The notes beneath the pieces are model-generated. The model did no database searches, had not been told where the DNA came from, and saw only the letters and a program-made list of their open reading frames with translations. Made by a program: the position numbers and the translations under genes. 64,000 nt of DNA from Streptomyces genisteinicus (GTDB lineage: Bacteria; Actinomycetota; Actinomycetes; Streptomycetales; Streptomycetaceae), in NCBI RefSeq assembly GCF_014489615.1, contig NZ_CP060825.1:6742001-6806000 (forward strand). Reading direction: 5' to 3'. This document shows positions 38,592 to 47,926 of this stretch, one piece after another (position 1 is the stretch's first letter; each line of letters starts with the position of its first letter).

Positions 38592-39066
38592 ACATCCGTT
38601 CCGCGGCCGCCCTGATCGCCTCGCGGATGCGCGGATAGGTCCCGCAGCGGCAGATGTTGCGGATGCCGTCCAGATCCGCGTCGGTCACGCCGCGGCCCTC
38701 CTCCTTCACCCGGCGGACCAGGGCCACGGCGGCCATGATCTGGCCGGGCTGGCAGTAGCCGCACTGTGCCACGTCCAGGTCGAGCCAGGCCTCCTGCATC
38801 GGGTGGAGTCCGGCGCCCGCGGTGGCCGCCAGCCCTTCGATGGTGGTGACCTCGTCGGACGGCTCCAGATCGCCGACGGGGATGGCGCAGGGGTTGGCGG
38901 CACGGCCGTTGAGATGGCTCGTGCAGGCCTTGCAGACGTTGATGCCGCAGCCGTACTTCGGCCCGGTGAGACCGAGGATGTCGCGAAGGACCCACAGCAG
39001 CCGCTCGTCGTCCGCCGCGTCGACGGTGACCTGCTCGCCGTTGAGGCGGAAAGTGTGCTGAGGCAC
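38590..39066 (-). CDS. oxiA: [2Fe-2S] subunit of a molybdenum aldehyde oxidoreductase (OxiA/IorA-like)
   Basis: This 158-residue protein has the two-cluster layout of xanthine-dehydrogenase-family small subunits: a plant-type ferredoxin domain with CGINVCKACT and a later Cys, then a helical domain with CGYCQPGQ and CRCGTYPRI. It would pass electrons from the molybdenum subunit encoded 17 bp upstream. In Streptomyces sp. K30 the equivalent oxiAB pair lies beside lcp and oxidises aldehydes from rubber cleavage; the same neighbourhood is seen here. It lacks its own signal peptide and could be exported with the Tat-bearing partner. Confidence 0.85.
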   Translation of the reverse strand: MPQHTFRLNGEQVTVDAADDERLLWVLRDILGLTGPKYGCGINVCKACTSHLNGRAANPCAIPVGDLEPSDEVTTIEGLAATAGAGLHPMQEAWLDLDVAQCGYCQPGQIMAAVALVRRVKEEGRGVTDADLDGIRNICRCGTYPRIREAIRAAAERM

Positions 39067-39083
39067 GGGAACTCCAGGGTGGG

Positions 39084-41435
39084 TCAGCGGACGTGGTCGA
39101 GACCGTCCGTGGGAGAGGCGGGGACGGGCGGGACGGTGGGCTTGGGCTCGAAGGAGAGCGTGCCGTGGTTGACGGGGAACTCGGTGGGCATGGTGCCGGT
39201 GGCACGGCCGTACGCACAGGCCACGGCGGCGAACGACGGGGCCACGCCCAGTTCGCCGGCGCCGCCCGGATCGTCACCGGTGCCGGGCATGACGACGACC
39301 TCCACCTCGGGCGGCGTGTTCCACTGCCGGGTGTAGAAGTAGTTGTCCCAGCTGGCTTCGAGGAAGTGGCCGTCGCGCAGGTGCAGGCTGGAGGTCAGTG
39401 CCAGCGCGATGCCGTCCATCAGACAGCCTGTCATCTGCGCCTGGAGACCCCGCGGGTTGACGGCGAGACCGACGTCCACGGCGACGACGGCCCTGGTGAC
39501 GCGGGGGCCCGAGACGCCGTCGCGGACGGGGCGGCCGACCGTCTCGGGGCGGCAGTCGATCTCCACCAGCACCGCGGCACAGGAGTGGTACTCGCTGTGG
39601 AAGGCGATGCCCTGGGCGGTGCCGTCCGGCATGCTCCTGCCCCAGTTCCCCGCCTCCGCGGCCGCGTCGAGCACGGCCCGGTGGCGGTCGTGGCGCAGGA
39701 AGCCGCGCCGGAAGCGGTACGGGTCCTTGCCCATCTTCGCGGCGAGGCGGTCGACGAGGAGTTCCCGGGCGCAGGTGACGTCGGGGGAGTAGACGCCGCG
39801 CATGCTGCCGGTGTTGAACCTCTTGTCGGTCTCGGCGAGCAGCCGGCTGTTGGCGCCGAACTCGTACGGCATCGACTGGGAGAGCTGGAAGAACGTCTCG
39901 GCGAAGCCGATGTCGCCCACCGGCAGCCGCGCGGCCAGCGCGGTGAAGATCTCCCCGAGTCCGTGGCCGAGGTCGGTCGAGACACCGGTGTGCCGCTGCC
40001 GGTAGCCGAGCACGGTGTCGCCGAGGTAGGAGATGCGGACGCGTGAGGTGGCCATGGGGTGGGTGCGTCCCTGGCGGGCGTCGTCCGCGCGGTGCCACAT
40101 CAGCTTCACCGGCTTTCCGATCCGGTGGGACACCTCGACGGCTTCCATGGCCGCGTCGGAGAAGAGCTTGCGTCCGAAGGAGCCGCCGCCCTCGGTGACG
40201 TGCACGGTCACGGCACCGAGCGGGAGGCCCAGCCGGGCGGCGACGGCCTGCTGCGCGACGATGGGCGCCTTCAGGCTCGACCAGATCTCGGCGCGGCCGG
40301 GGCGCACGTCGGCGATCGCGCAGTTCGGCTCCAGCGCACTGTTGCTGCGGAAGCGGAAGGTGAACCGCTCCTCGACGCTCGGGGTCAACGAGGGCAGTCC
40401 GAGCGGCAGTTCGGCGCGGTGCAGCCCCTGGAGGACGGATTCGTCGGAGGCGCCCTCGGCGCTTCCGGGGCGCCATGACACCCGCAGCGCGCGCACCGCG
40501 TCGATGCACCGGCCGAAGGTGGCCGCCCGCACCGCCACTCCGGTCGGGATCACGACGACGTCGGTCACCCCGGGCATGGCGCGGACCTCGGGCAGGTTGT
40601 CCACCGAGCCGACCCTGCCGTTGATCGTCGGAGGCCGGCACACCATGGTCGGCAGGGCGTCCGGGACGTCCAGGTCCATGGTGAACGTCTTGCGGCCGGT
40701 GACGGCGGCGAGGGCGTCCACGCGTCCGTGCGGCTGCCCGACGACGGTGAACGCGCTGCGCTCCTTCAGGCGGACGGACACCTGCTCCGTCGTCGCGGCC
40801 GCGGCCTTCCGGGAGAGCGCGCCGATGTCCGCGGCACGGTTCCCGGGGCCGCTGACGACCCCGTCCCGCCACGTCAGTTCGGTCACGGCGACCCCCCACT
40901 CGCCGGCCGCCGCCCGCAGCAGCCGGGCGCGGGCGACGGCAGCCGCGACCCGGATCGGGGTGTAGGTGGAGAACGTCGTGTTCGATCCGCCCGTGAGCTG
41001 GTTGAACAGCAGTTCCGGGCGGGCGCCGGCCAGGGTGACGTCCACCCGGGCGAGCGGGACGTCCAGTTCCTCGGCGATCAGCATGGCCGTGGAGGTGGTG
41101 ATGCCCTGCCCCACCTCGGTCCGGGGCAGGGCGAAGGACACGGTGCCGTCCGGGCGCACCTCGACGGTGATCAGCCCCGAGGTGGGGAGCGCGGCCGCAG
41201 TCATCACGTCGTTCAGGTCGACCAGTTCGGTGATCTCCGGTGACGGGATGCCCGCCCGTTCCGGCGCCTGGTCCGCCCGTGCGCCGGACGCCGCGGCGAG
41301 CGGAGCCGCGGTCGTCAGGACGGGTGCGGCCAGCACGTACCCGAGGAACCGGCGTCTGCCGACGGGCCGCGGGCCGGTGTCGTGCCGTTCCGGCCGGCCG
41401 GTGCCGGCGTCGTCGTCGCTGGGCGGGGTCGTCAT
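39084..41435 (-). CDS. oxiB: Molybdopterin-binding subunit of an aldehyde oxidoreductase (OxiB/IorB-like)
   Basis: This 783-residue large subunit has a Tat signal (GRRRFLGYVLAAPVL, about residues 27-41) followed by molybdenum-hydroxylase signatures: EVGQGITTSTAMLIAEEL, GGSFGRKLFSDAAMEAVEVSHRIGKPVKLMWHRADD, and GGAGELGVAPSFAAVACA near the C-terminus with the probable active-site Glu. It resembles isoquinoline 1-oxidoreductase beta-type enzymes. ATG 41435 is used; the open frame before it lacks signal character. With the [2Fe-2S] partner it should convert isoprenoid aldehydes to acids at the outer membrane face if the rubber context is right. Confidence 0.85.
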   Translation of the reverse strand: MTTPPSDDDAGTGRPERHDTGPRPVGRRRFLGYVLAAPVLTTAAPLAAASGARADQAPERAGIPSPEITELVDLNDVMTAAALPTSGLITVEVRPDGTVSFALPRTEVGQGITTSTAMLIAEELDVPLARVDVTLAGARPELLFNQLTGGSNTTFSTYTPIRVAAAVARARLLRAAAGEWGVAVTELTWRDGVVSGPGNRAADIGALSRKAAAATTEQVSVRLKERSAFTVVGQPHGRVDALAAVTGRKTFTMDLDVPDALPTMVCRPPTINGRVGSVDNLPEVRAMPGVTDVVVIPTGVAVRAATFGRCIDAVRALRVSWRPGSAEGASDESVLQGLHRAELPLGLPSLTPSVEERFTFRFRSNSALEPNCAIADVRPGRAEIWSSLKAPIVAQQAVAARLGLPLGAVTVHVTEGGGSFGRKLFSDAAMEAVEVSHRIGKPVKLMWHRADDARQGRTHPMATSRVRISYLGDTVLGYRQRHTGVSTDLGHGLGEIFTALAARLPVGDIGFAETFFQLSQSMPYEFGANSRLLAETDKRFNTGSMRGVYSPDVTCARELLVDRLAAKMGKDPYRFRRGFLRHDRHRAVLDAAAEAGNWGRSMPDGTAQGIAFHSEYHSCAAVLVEIDCRPETVGRPVRDGVSGPRVTRAVVAVDVGLAVNPRGLQAQMTGCLMDGIALALTSSLHLRDGHFLEASWDNYFYTRQWNTPPEVEVVVMPGTGDDPGGAGELGVAPSFAAVACAYGRATGTMPTEFPVNHGTLSFEPKPTVPPVPASPTDGLDHVR

Positions 41436-41590
41436 CGTCTCCACTCGGGTTCTCGGGCCCGGCCGGTTCCGCCGGGTGTGCTCCGGGGTGCTGTGCACCG
41501 GGCGGGGCGCGCCGGTGAGGCGGCCTCCGCCCGGTGGCGCCGGACACGGCCCGGAAGGGGCGGCCGGCGTGGCTCGGGCTGGGGGCTTGC

Positions 41591-42814
41591 TCAGGAGGGG
41601 CGGTTGGCGTCGGGGATCTCCAGGCGGATGCCCCGCCCCTCGGAGAGGAAGAGCAGCACGAACCTACGGAGCGCCTCCTCCACTGTCCAGGCCGCCTGGG
41701 GGATCAGCGGCAGCGGGATCAGACCTTCGCGGAAGGCGACCAGCAGGGGCCACGCGGAGCTGATGAGGGGCTGCCAGAACGGCTCCCGGTCCAGCCCGAT
41801 GAGGTCTCCGGTGCGGTCGCCCAGGGTGTAGCGGGCGAAGGCGTTGACGAGCGGCCGGGTGAGGCCCGCGTCGAGTTCGGCGACGATGTCGAGGAGGACG
41901 TCGGTCAGCGCGATGCCCTCGGGCGTGGAGTCGAGGACCGGGTCGAGGACCTGCCGGGACTGGGCCTCCGCCTCGGCCCACGAGGCGGGGATGTACTCGT
42001 CCGGCACGCCGAGCATGTGCGCGGTGACCTGCCAGACGTGCAGGTAGCCGTCCGACTCGGCGGTGGTGACCGGGACCCTCCAGTCCTTCAGCTTGCGCAT
42101 GACGAACGTGGCCAGGCTGTGCCAGGTGACCATGATGTCGGCCTGGCTGATGGGGATGGTCTGCCCGCCGCTGGTGCGCGTCCAGCCCGGTGACTGCGGC
42201 AGGAGGTGCCGTACCGCGGCGTGCACCATCCGGGTCTTCACCGCGGTCACGATCATGCCGCCGGTCGGCTGGTACGCGTCCAGGTCGCCCACGTCGTAGC
42301 CGAGCTGGGCGGTCTTGGCGATGCGGTCCTTCATGTCCGCGCCGCCCTTGGAGTAGTAGACGGCGCGCGCCTCCCTCGGGATGGCGGTGCTCATGAGCCC
42401 GCTGCCCAGGCCGTAGAGCGCCCCGGTGTAGATGCCGCGCTTCGTGGTGAAGCGGGCCGCGGCCTGGAGCTTGCGCGGGTCCGTCCACGAGGGCAGCCGC
42501 CGGGCCGACTCCATGAACTCCCGTAAGTCCGCGGGCAGGCCGGCCGGCAGGGGCTGGTCGTTGCGGGTCCACTGACGGAGCGCCTCGTTGACCCGGGGGA
42601 CGTCGCCGCGTTCGATCACGGCGGCGAGCACGGGGTCCGCCTCCTCGTCCCAGACGTACTCGGGGTCGAGCCCGGCTCCCCGGCCCGCCACCGAGCCGCT
42701 CGGCGCCCAGGTCCACAGGGCTCGTGCGTGAGCGGGCGAGGCCGCCCCCAGCGCCCCGAGCGCCCCCAGGGTTCCGCCGGTGATCAGCATCTTCCGCCTG
42801 CTGAGTTCGTCCAT
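41591..42814 (-). CDS. lcp: Lcp-like secreted oxygenase (DUF2236), copy 1, with TTA codon
   Basis: This 407-residue protein has a Tat-type leader (DELSRRKMLITGGTLGALGALG) and a DUF2236/MpaB domain like latex clearing protein, the heme oxygenase that cleaves cis-1,4-polyisoprene. The conserved block KTRMVHAAVRHLLPQSPGW...IPISQADIMVTWHSLATF matches copy 2 closely; the His in WHS is the likely heme ligand by family analogy. Codon 97 is TTA (42524-42526), implying bldA-dependent translation. It lies 155 bp upstream of oxiB in the same direction and is divergent from the paralogue. Rubber as substrate is inferred from neighbours. Confidence 0.75.
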   Translation of the reverse strand: MDELSRRKMLITGGTLGALGALGAASPAHARALWTWAPSGSVAGRGAGLDPEYVWDEEADPVLAAVIERGDVPRVNEALRQWTRNDQPLPAGLPADLREFMESARRLPSWTDPRKLQAAARFTTKRGIYTGALYGLGSGLMSTAIPREARAVYYSKGGADMKDRIAKTAQLGYDVGDLDAYQPTGGMIVTAVKTRMVHAAVRHLLPQSPGWTRTSGGQTIPISQADIMVTWHSLATFVMRKLKDWRVPVTTAESDGYLHVWQVTAHMLGVPDEYIPASWAEAEAQSRQVLDPVLDSTPEGIALTDVLLDIVAELDAGLTRPLVNAFARYTLGDRTGDLIGLDREPFWQPLISSAWPLLVAFREGLIPLPLIPQAAWTVEEALRRFVLLFLSEGRGIRLEIPDANRPS

Positions 42815-42861
42815 CGATCGCACTCCTCGTCGGGTTCCCGGGGACCGGCCCCGGTAGATAC

Positions 42862-42892
42862 GATGAAACTGAATGTGCTTCGCTGTTTCATC
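42862..42892. promoter_or_regulatory. Inverted repeat upstream of lcp copy 1
   Basis: GATGAAAC-N15-GTTTCATC, perfect 8-bp arms in unusually AT-rich sequence, lies 48 bp before the lcp start. It may be an operator or part of a promoter. A related TGAAAC-N9-GTTTCATC lies before the aldehyde dehydrogenase gene. The rest of the 432-bp divergent lcp/lcp gap holds only a second AT-rich patch near 43131-43153, likely the other promoter. Confidence 0.45.
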
Positions 42893-43246
42893 AGGGGAGC
42901 ACAGGCGGGCGATGAACGCCAGGGGTCGCGCGGGATCAAGCGCTCCGGATCCGCCGGTGCGCCGCGGCGCCGGACGCGGCGTGTCCGGCCGGTGCGGAGC
43001 GAGGGCTTCCGGGGGGCTGTGCGCCCGGGCCGTCCGCCCTCGCCCGGCGGGTGGCGAACGCCCGCACGCCGTACGGACGTTGGGCGCAAGCCCCTGTGTC
43101 ACCACCATTGCCGACCGCGACACGGCTCGCTATGTTAATCGAAAATCACATCTGTGCGACGGGCGTGCGCATGCTCGGATCGCGCAACTCGCAAGTCTGC
43201 CAAGGCACCTGAAAGCATCTGTCCCATCAGGGAAGCAGGTAAGTCA

Positions 43247-44446
43247 ATGGATAACCTCAGCAGGCGCAAGGCCCTGTCGCTCGGTGTCGCGCTCGGCCTG
43301 GTGGGCCTCGCGAACCCCGCCCAGGCCTGGGCGTCGACGGGATCGGCCAAGGGAGCCGCCGCGGGGACCGGTCCCGAGTGGATCTGGGACGACGCGGCGG
43401 ACCCCCTGATGGTCTCGATGCTGCAGAACGGGCACGTGCCCGCGATCAACACCGCCTGGGAGTCCTGGGTCGACAACAACGACCCGCTGCCCGGCGGCCT
43501 GCCCGCCGACTTCGCGGCCTACCTGGGGCGCGTCAACCGGATGCCCTCCTGGGCCGATCCCGCCAAGCTGGCCCGCGCCGCCGACTTCAACCGGCGCCGG
43601 GACACCTATCTCTTCATGCTGTACGGCCTCGGCAGCGGCATCATGAGCACGGTGATCCCGCGCGAGGCCAAGAGCGTCTACTGGTCCGCGGGCGGCGCCG
43701 ACATGCAGGACCGCGCGGCCAAGACCTTCACCTTCGGCTACGACCTCGCCGAGCTGAACGCCTTCAAGCCGGACGGGCAGTTCGTCGTCACCGCCAACAA
43801 GACACGTGTGGTGCACGCCGCGGTGCGTCATCTGCTGCCGCAGTCGCCGCACTGGCGGGCGGTGGCCGACGAGACGATCCCGATCAGCGCCGCCGACATC
43901 CTCGTCACCTTCCACAGCCTCGGCACCTACGTCCACCGCAAGCTGCTCGACTGGAAGATCCCGTACCCGCCCGCGGACCAGGAGGCGTTCCTGCACCACT
44001 GGCAGGTCGCGGTCCACCTGCTGGGCGTGCCGTACGAGCACATCCCCAAGACCTGGGCGGAGGCCGAGCGGCAGGCGGCCCGGGTGCTCGACCCGATCCT
44101 CACACCGTCCACCGAGGGCATCGAGCTCGCCGAGGACCTGCTCGGCCTGACCGCGCAGATCGACCTGGGCGTCACCCGCGGGTTCCTGAACGAGTTCGTG
44201 CGCTACGTCCTCAGCAACGAGGTCGGCGACTGGCTCGGGCTGAAGCGCGACTACGCGGCGGCTGCCCTGGTCCGCACCGCGTGGCCGGCGTTCATCCTCT
44301 TCCGCGAGGGGCTCTCCCCGGTGATGCCCGGCACGTTCTACATGTTCGACCAGTTCGTGCGGGCGCTGGCGATGCTGTTCCTCAACAAGGGGTCCTCCGG
44401 GAAGACGACCCCCATCACCATCCCCACCGGGAACCGCGCGGCCTGA
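43247..44446 (+). CDS. lcp: Lcp-like secreted oxygenase (DUF2236), copy 2
   Basis: This 399-residue protein begins DNLSRRKALSLGVALGLVGLANPAQAWA, a Tat-type signal, followed by the DUF2236 domain. The block K185-T-R..H190..R194-H195 and the FHS histidine H223 line up with copy 1. YGLGSGIMSTVIPREAKSVYWSAGGADMQDR is the most conserved stretch. Lcp enzymes are extracellular b-type heme dioxygenases that cut rubber into oligo-isoprenoid aldehydes. It is divergent from copy 1 and ends before an exceptional terminator. No TTA codon is present in this copy. Confidence 0.78.
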   Translation: MDNLSRRKALSLGVALGLVGLANPAQAWASTGSAKGAAAGTGPEWIWDDAADPLMVSMLQNGHVPAINTAWESWVDNNDPLPGGLPADFAAYLGRVNRMPSWADPAKLARAADFNRRRDTYLFMLYGLGSGIMSTVIPREAKSVYWSAGGADMQDRAAKTFTFGYDLAELNAFKPDGQFVVTANKTRVVHAAVRHLLPQSPHWRAVADETIPISAADILVTFHSLGTYVHRKLLDWKIPYPPADQEAFLHHWQVAVHLLGVPYEHIPKTWAEAERQAARVLDPILTPSTEGIELAEDLLGLTAQIDLGVTRGFLNEFVRYVLSNEVGDWLGLKRDYAAAALVRTAWPAFILFREGLSPVMPGTFYMFDQFVRALAMLFLNKGSSGKTTPITIPTGNRAA

Positions 44447-44476
44447 GCCGCCGGCCCGGCCGGGAAGAGCGCCGCC

Positions 44477-44524
44477 GGCCCCGCCGGGGCAGGAGGCTCC
44501 ACGGCCTCCTGCCCCGGCGGGGCC
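44477..44524. terminator. 21-bp perfect-stem bidirectional terminator
   Basis: Arms 44477-44497 and 44504-44524 pair perfectly around a 6-nt loop, between the convergent lcp copy 2 and LPMO genes. Confidence 0.85.
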
Positions 44525-44586
44525 CCTGCCGGCCGGACGGCGGGTCGTGCCGTCCGGCCGGTGCGGTGCGTGCGGCGCACTCCGGC

Positions 44587-45261
44587 TCAGCCGAAGTCCA
44601 CGTCGCTGCACCACATGTAGGCCTGGTCGAGGTGGGACGCCTGCCAGATCACGAACAGGACGTGGTGTCCGGTGTAGCCGGAGGTCCGGACGGGGAACGT
44701 GATGTCCTTCGCCGGGGCGAAGCTGCCGGTCTGCGTGAGGAAGTCGAGGTCGCCCCAGCCCAGGCTCTGGGTCCGGGGGTCGAAGCCCTGCTTGCTCACG
44801 TAGACCTTGAAGTAGTCGGCGCCGTGGGACGCCTGGTCGTGGAGGTGGACCGTGAAATCGTCGGTGACGGCGGTGGTCTTCCACCGCCCGGGCACGTTCA
44901 GGCTCGCGTTCCTCGAGAGGTTGTTGCTGCAGAGGTTTCCGTTGGGGGTCTGCGCCTGGAACTGGCCGCCGAGACCGTCGCGAAGCGCGCTCATCCAGTT
45001 CCACATGGTGTCGGCGTTGGCCTGGAAGGCCTGCCAGCACATGGGGTCCTGGGTCTGCATGGCCGGGTCCATGTGCTTGCTGCCCCAGTCCTTCCAGCAC
45101 TGGTAGGCGCGGGAGGCGGGGTCGACGACGGTGCCGTGGGCCTGGGCGGGTGCCGACCAGGTCAGTGCGCCCGCGACCAGGGCGATCAGCATGACGAGCG
45201 CCTGGAGGGGCCGGTGCAGGGGCGACCGCGAACGTGTCACGGACGAACGGTGGTTGCGCAT
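44587..45261 (-). CDS. Secreted AA10 lytic polysaccharide monooxygenase
   Basis: This 224-residue protein has a Sec signal peptide cleaved after A41 so that H42 (HGTVVDP) becomes the N-terminal copper-brace histidine; the second is H146 in QASHGADYF. The mature 183-residue protein is a single AA10 domain with no carbohydrate-binding module. AA10 enzymes oxidatively cut cellulose or chitin. A CebR box 35 bp before the ATG, identical to that of the GH9 cellulase, argues for cellulose. GGAAGGAG is a good ribosome site. Confidence 0.92.
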   Translation of the reverse strand: MRNHRSSVTRSRSPLHRPLQALVMLIALVAGALTWSAPAQAHGTVVDPASRAYQCWKDWGSKHMDPAMQTQDPMCWQAFQANADTMWNWMSALRDGLGGQFQAQTPNGNLCSNNLSRNASLNVPGRWKTTAVTDDFTVHLHDQASHGADYFKVYVSKQGFDPRTQSLGWGDLDFLTQTGSFAPAKDITFPVRTSGYTGHHVLFVIWQASHLDQAYMWCSDVDFG

Positions 45262-45295
45262 GTGGGGGGAACTCCTTCCAGTTGCAAGGCTGTTG

Positions 45296-45309
45296 TGGGA
45301 GCGCTCCCA
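45296..45309. promoter_or_regulatory. CebR operator upstream of the LPMO gene
   Basis: Perfect TGGGAGCGCTCCCA, identical to 4672-4685, in the 247-bp divergent gap between the LPMO and RTX-protein genes. Confidence 0.88.
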
Positions 45310-45508
45310 CGGTAGGCCCCCGGGAGGAAATGTCAATGAAACAAACAAAGTTGGTGACAGAGGCGCCCGCCGATCATGACGCCGCGTCAGTTCGCGGTCT
45401 TGCGCATCCGGGCCGACGGAGGAGACTGCCTTCACACCGGTCCGTCCGGTCCCGGCAGCACCACGCACCACACGTCGGTCCCCTGTCACTTCACCGAGAC
45501 GAGGTCTC

Positions 45509-46276
45509 ATGAACCGAAACCGAGCCGCCGCCGGCGCGGTCGCCCTGACACTGTTCACCGCGGGCCTCGCCGTCGCCCCGGCAGCGGCGGCCACCACCGG
45601 GGCGACGGCCCGGGTCGCCGCCGACTGGGCGACGCAGTCGATCGTCTTCACCGCCGCCCCCGGCCAGGCCAACGACCTCAGCATCTACTCGATGTACACC
45701 AGCGACGGGATCCGGCACATCGGCTTCCGCGACGTGGTCCCGCTCGAACCGGGCGAGCACTGCGCGTACTCCCGGGACGGGGACGACACCACCGTCGTCT
45801 GCCGGCTGCCCGCGGACAGCCCCCGGCCGGACCGGATCGACGCCTTCCTCGGCGACGGCGACGACACGATCGCGGCCTTCAGCCCCGGGATCGGAACCGT
45901 CAGCGGCGGCCCCGGCGACGACGAACTGCACGCCCACACCGCGCGCACGGTGCTGGGCGACGCCGGGGACGACATGGTCATGGGGCCCGGGGTGCTGATC
46001 GGCGGCGACGGCGCGGACCACCTGATGGGCGACGCCGACGGCCAGCGGATGTGGGGCGGCCGGGGCGACGACATGATCGAGGGCTTCGAGGGCGACGACT
46101 TCGTGGACGCGGGCCCCGGCGACGACCACGTCATGGGCGGCGACGGCCGGGACGTCCTCCTGGGCGGCCACGGCGACGACATGCTGCACGGCGAAGCCGG
46201 CGACGACCTGCTGTACGGAGGCCCCGGCAAGGACACCGCCGACGGCGGGGAGGGCCGCGACGTCGTCCTCCCGTAG
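45509..46276 (+). CDS. Secreted calcium-binding RTX-repeat protein
   Basis: This 255-residue protein has a Sec signal (about 1-28), a small N-terminal domain (about 35-110) and about ten glycine/aspartate nonapeptide repeats of the form GGxGDDxhh (about 120-255), which fold into a calcium-bound beta-roll. There is no catalytic domain. It is probably extracellular and stabilised by calcium; its role is unknown. It converges on the tandem TetR gene with only a 3-bp gap. Confidence 0.82.
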   Translation: MNRNRAAAGAVALTLFTAGLAVAPAAAATTGATARVAADWATQSIVFTAAPGQANDLSIYSMYTSDGIRHIGFRDVVPLEPGEHCAYSRDGDDTTVVCRLPADSPRPDRIDAFLGDGDDTIAAFSPGIGTVSGGPGDDELHAHTARTVLGDAGDDMVMGPGVLIGGDGADHLMGDADGQRMWGGRGDDMIEGFEGDDFVDAGPGDDHVMGGDGRDVLLGGHGDDMLHGEAGDDLLYGGPGKDTADGGEGRDVVLP

Positions 46277-46279
46277 GGG

Positions 46280-47479
46280 CTACAGACCGAGCGCACCGAC
46301 CACCAGGGTCGTCACGTCCTCCCGGTGGCCGGGGCCGTCCCGCCACCGCAGGCGCCGGCCCGCCTCCACCACCACACCGAAGCCCGCGTGCACCAGCACC
46401 CGGGCCTGGCGCGGGTCGAGTTCCGGGCGGGCGAGGCGCAACTGCTGCTCCCAGACGGCGATGTGCTCGCGCTGCGCGAGGAGCAGCGGCTGCCGCAGGT
46501 CCGCCGGCAGGCCCGGCAGCTCGGCCTCGGCGACGCTGGTGAGCTCGGTGTGCTCGAAGCAGTAGGCCACGTACGTGGCGGCCAGCGCGGCGATCGCGTC
46601 GTGCGGGTCCGCCACGTCCTGGAGGCCGCGTTCCACCCCCTGGGCCAGCAGGCCCGCCGCCTGGAGGCAGGCCGCCACCAGGATGTCGAGCTTTCCGGAG
46701 TAGTGGCGGTAGAGCGCCGACGGGGTGAGTCCCACCGCCCGGGCGATCTGCCCGTTCGTGACGCTGGCGAACCCGTCCCGGGCGAACAGCGGGACGGAGG
46801 CCGCGAGGATCTCCGCCCGCCGGGTGCGGGGCACCGGCCGGGCGGGCGGCTCGACGGGGCGGGTGCCCGGCCGGCGCTCCCCGGGACCCGTCGTCGCGGC
46901 CACCCGCAGCGCGGACGCGAGCAGCAGTTCCTCGGCCCGGCGCGGGGCGATCGAGGTGCGGTGCATCGTGATCGACCCGATCGCGCCGAGCGCCGCCACC
47001 GCCCGCAGCTGCCCGTCGGGCAGCGGATGTTCGCGCTGCACCGCCTCGTCCACCCGCTCGACGAGGAGACGGAACTTGGCGCCCAGCCGCCGCCGGTCCT
47101 CGCGGCCGAGGTAGCGCGCCTCCCACCGGTAGACGCCGCCGGAGGCCCGGTGGGCGACGGTGACCCGGGTGACCGGGGCGAGGACCTCCGTGAGGGCCGC
47201 CCCGTCCGGCACCTCGTCGAGCGCGGTGACCAGCCCGTCCGCCATGCCGCCCGCGCACTCCGCGAACAGCGCGTACTTGTTGGGGAAGTGCCGGTACAGG
47301 GCGGCCGCGGTGATGCCGACGCCGGCCGCGATCTCCTCCATGGACGCGGTGTGGTAGCCGCGCTCGCTGAACACCCGCCCGGCCACGTCGACGATCGTCC
47401 GCCTGCGGTTGCGGGGGCGGGTGGCCGCGGTCGTGCGGGCGGCCGCGGCCGGATGGCCGGACGGGGAGGCGGAGGCCAT
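46280..47479 (-). CDS. Tandem double-TetR regulator
   Basis: This 399-residue protein carries two complete TetR N-terminal HTH domains: one at about 25-72 (VAGRVFSERGYHTASMEEIAAGVGITAAALYRHFPNKYALF) and one at about 219-266 (LFARDGFASVTNGQIARAVGLTPSALYRHYSGKLDIL), each followed by a helical ligand-binding half. A normal TetR has one. The chain could work as an intramolecular pseudo-dimer. ATG 47479 is clear. Beside the lipid and isoprenoid genes, an acyl-CoA-type ligand is plausible. Confidence 0.85.
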   Translation of the reverse strand: MASASPSGHPAAAARTTAATRPRNRRRTIVDVAGRVFSERGYHTASMEEIAAGVGITAAALYRHFPNKYALFAECAGGMADGLVTALDEVPDGAALTEVLAPVTRVTVAHRASGGVYRWEARYLGREDRRRLGAKFRLLVERVDEAVQREHPLPDGQLRAVAALGAIGSITMHRTSIAPRRAEELLLASALRVAATTGPGERRPGTRPVEPPARPVPRTRRAEILAASVPLFARDGFASVTNGQIARAVGLTPSALYRHYSGKLDILVAACLQAAGLLAQGVERGLQDVADPHDAIAALAATYVAYCFEHTELTSVAEAELPGLPADLRQPLLLAQREHIAVWEQQLRLARPELDPRQARVLVHAGFGVVVEAGRRLRWRDGPGHREDVTTLVVGALGL

Positions 47480-47926
47480 GCGGAGCAGTCAATCACACCG
47501 GGTGAGGAAGCCGGGATTCCGCGCCGCCCGCCCCATGGGAGGGCGGGAGGCGCTGCGCGGCCGAGGGCGGTTGGGGCCGGGGCAGGGTTCGTCGGCGGGC
47601 GTCCGCCCGCGCCGGACCGTCGCGGCGGACGGGCCCGTCCCCCGGCTGTCGGCCACCGCGCGGCGGGCCCGGCCGGGAGGGTGTCACGTGACGGCGCGCC
47701 CGTCCCGCATCGCGCCCGCATCGCGACGACGGCCGCGGCGGGTTCGCCGGCGTGCTGCCGGTCCGGTCCGGGGCCGTGCGCGGGGTCCGTCTCCGCCGGG
47801 CCGTCCCGGTGGCACGGACCCCGCGTGGGCGGGGCCGTCTCCGTGACCCGCCCTTTCGGACGCCCGTCGGCCGCAGCGGTCGGCGCCGGGTCCGTATGCC
47901 CGGGGCCCTCGCCCAGGACTCCCCGC
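47480..47926. other. Intergenic region without recognisable gene
   Basis: About 450 bp between the tandem TetR start and the terminator of the alcohol dehydrogenase. Open frames here have no ribosome sites, no family resemblance and mixed third-position composition. Only the TetR promoter is expected. Confidence 0.5.
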
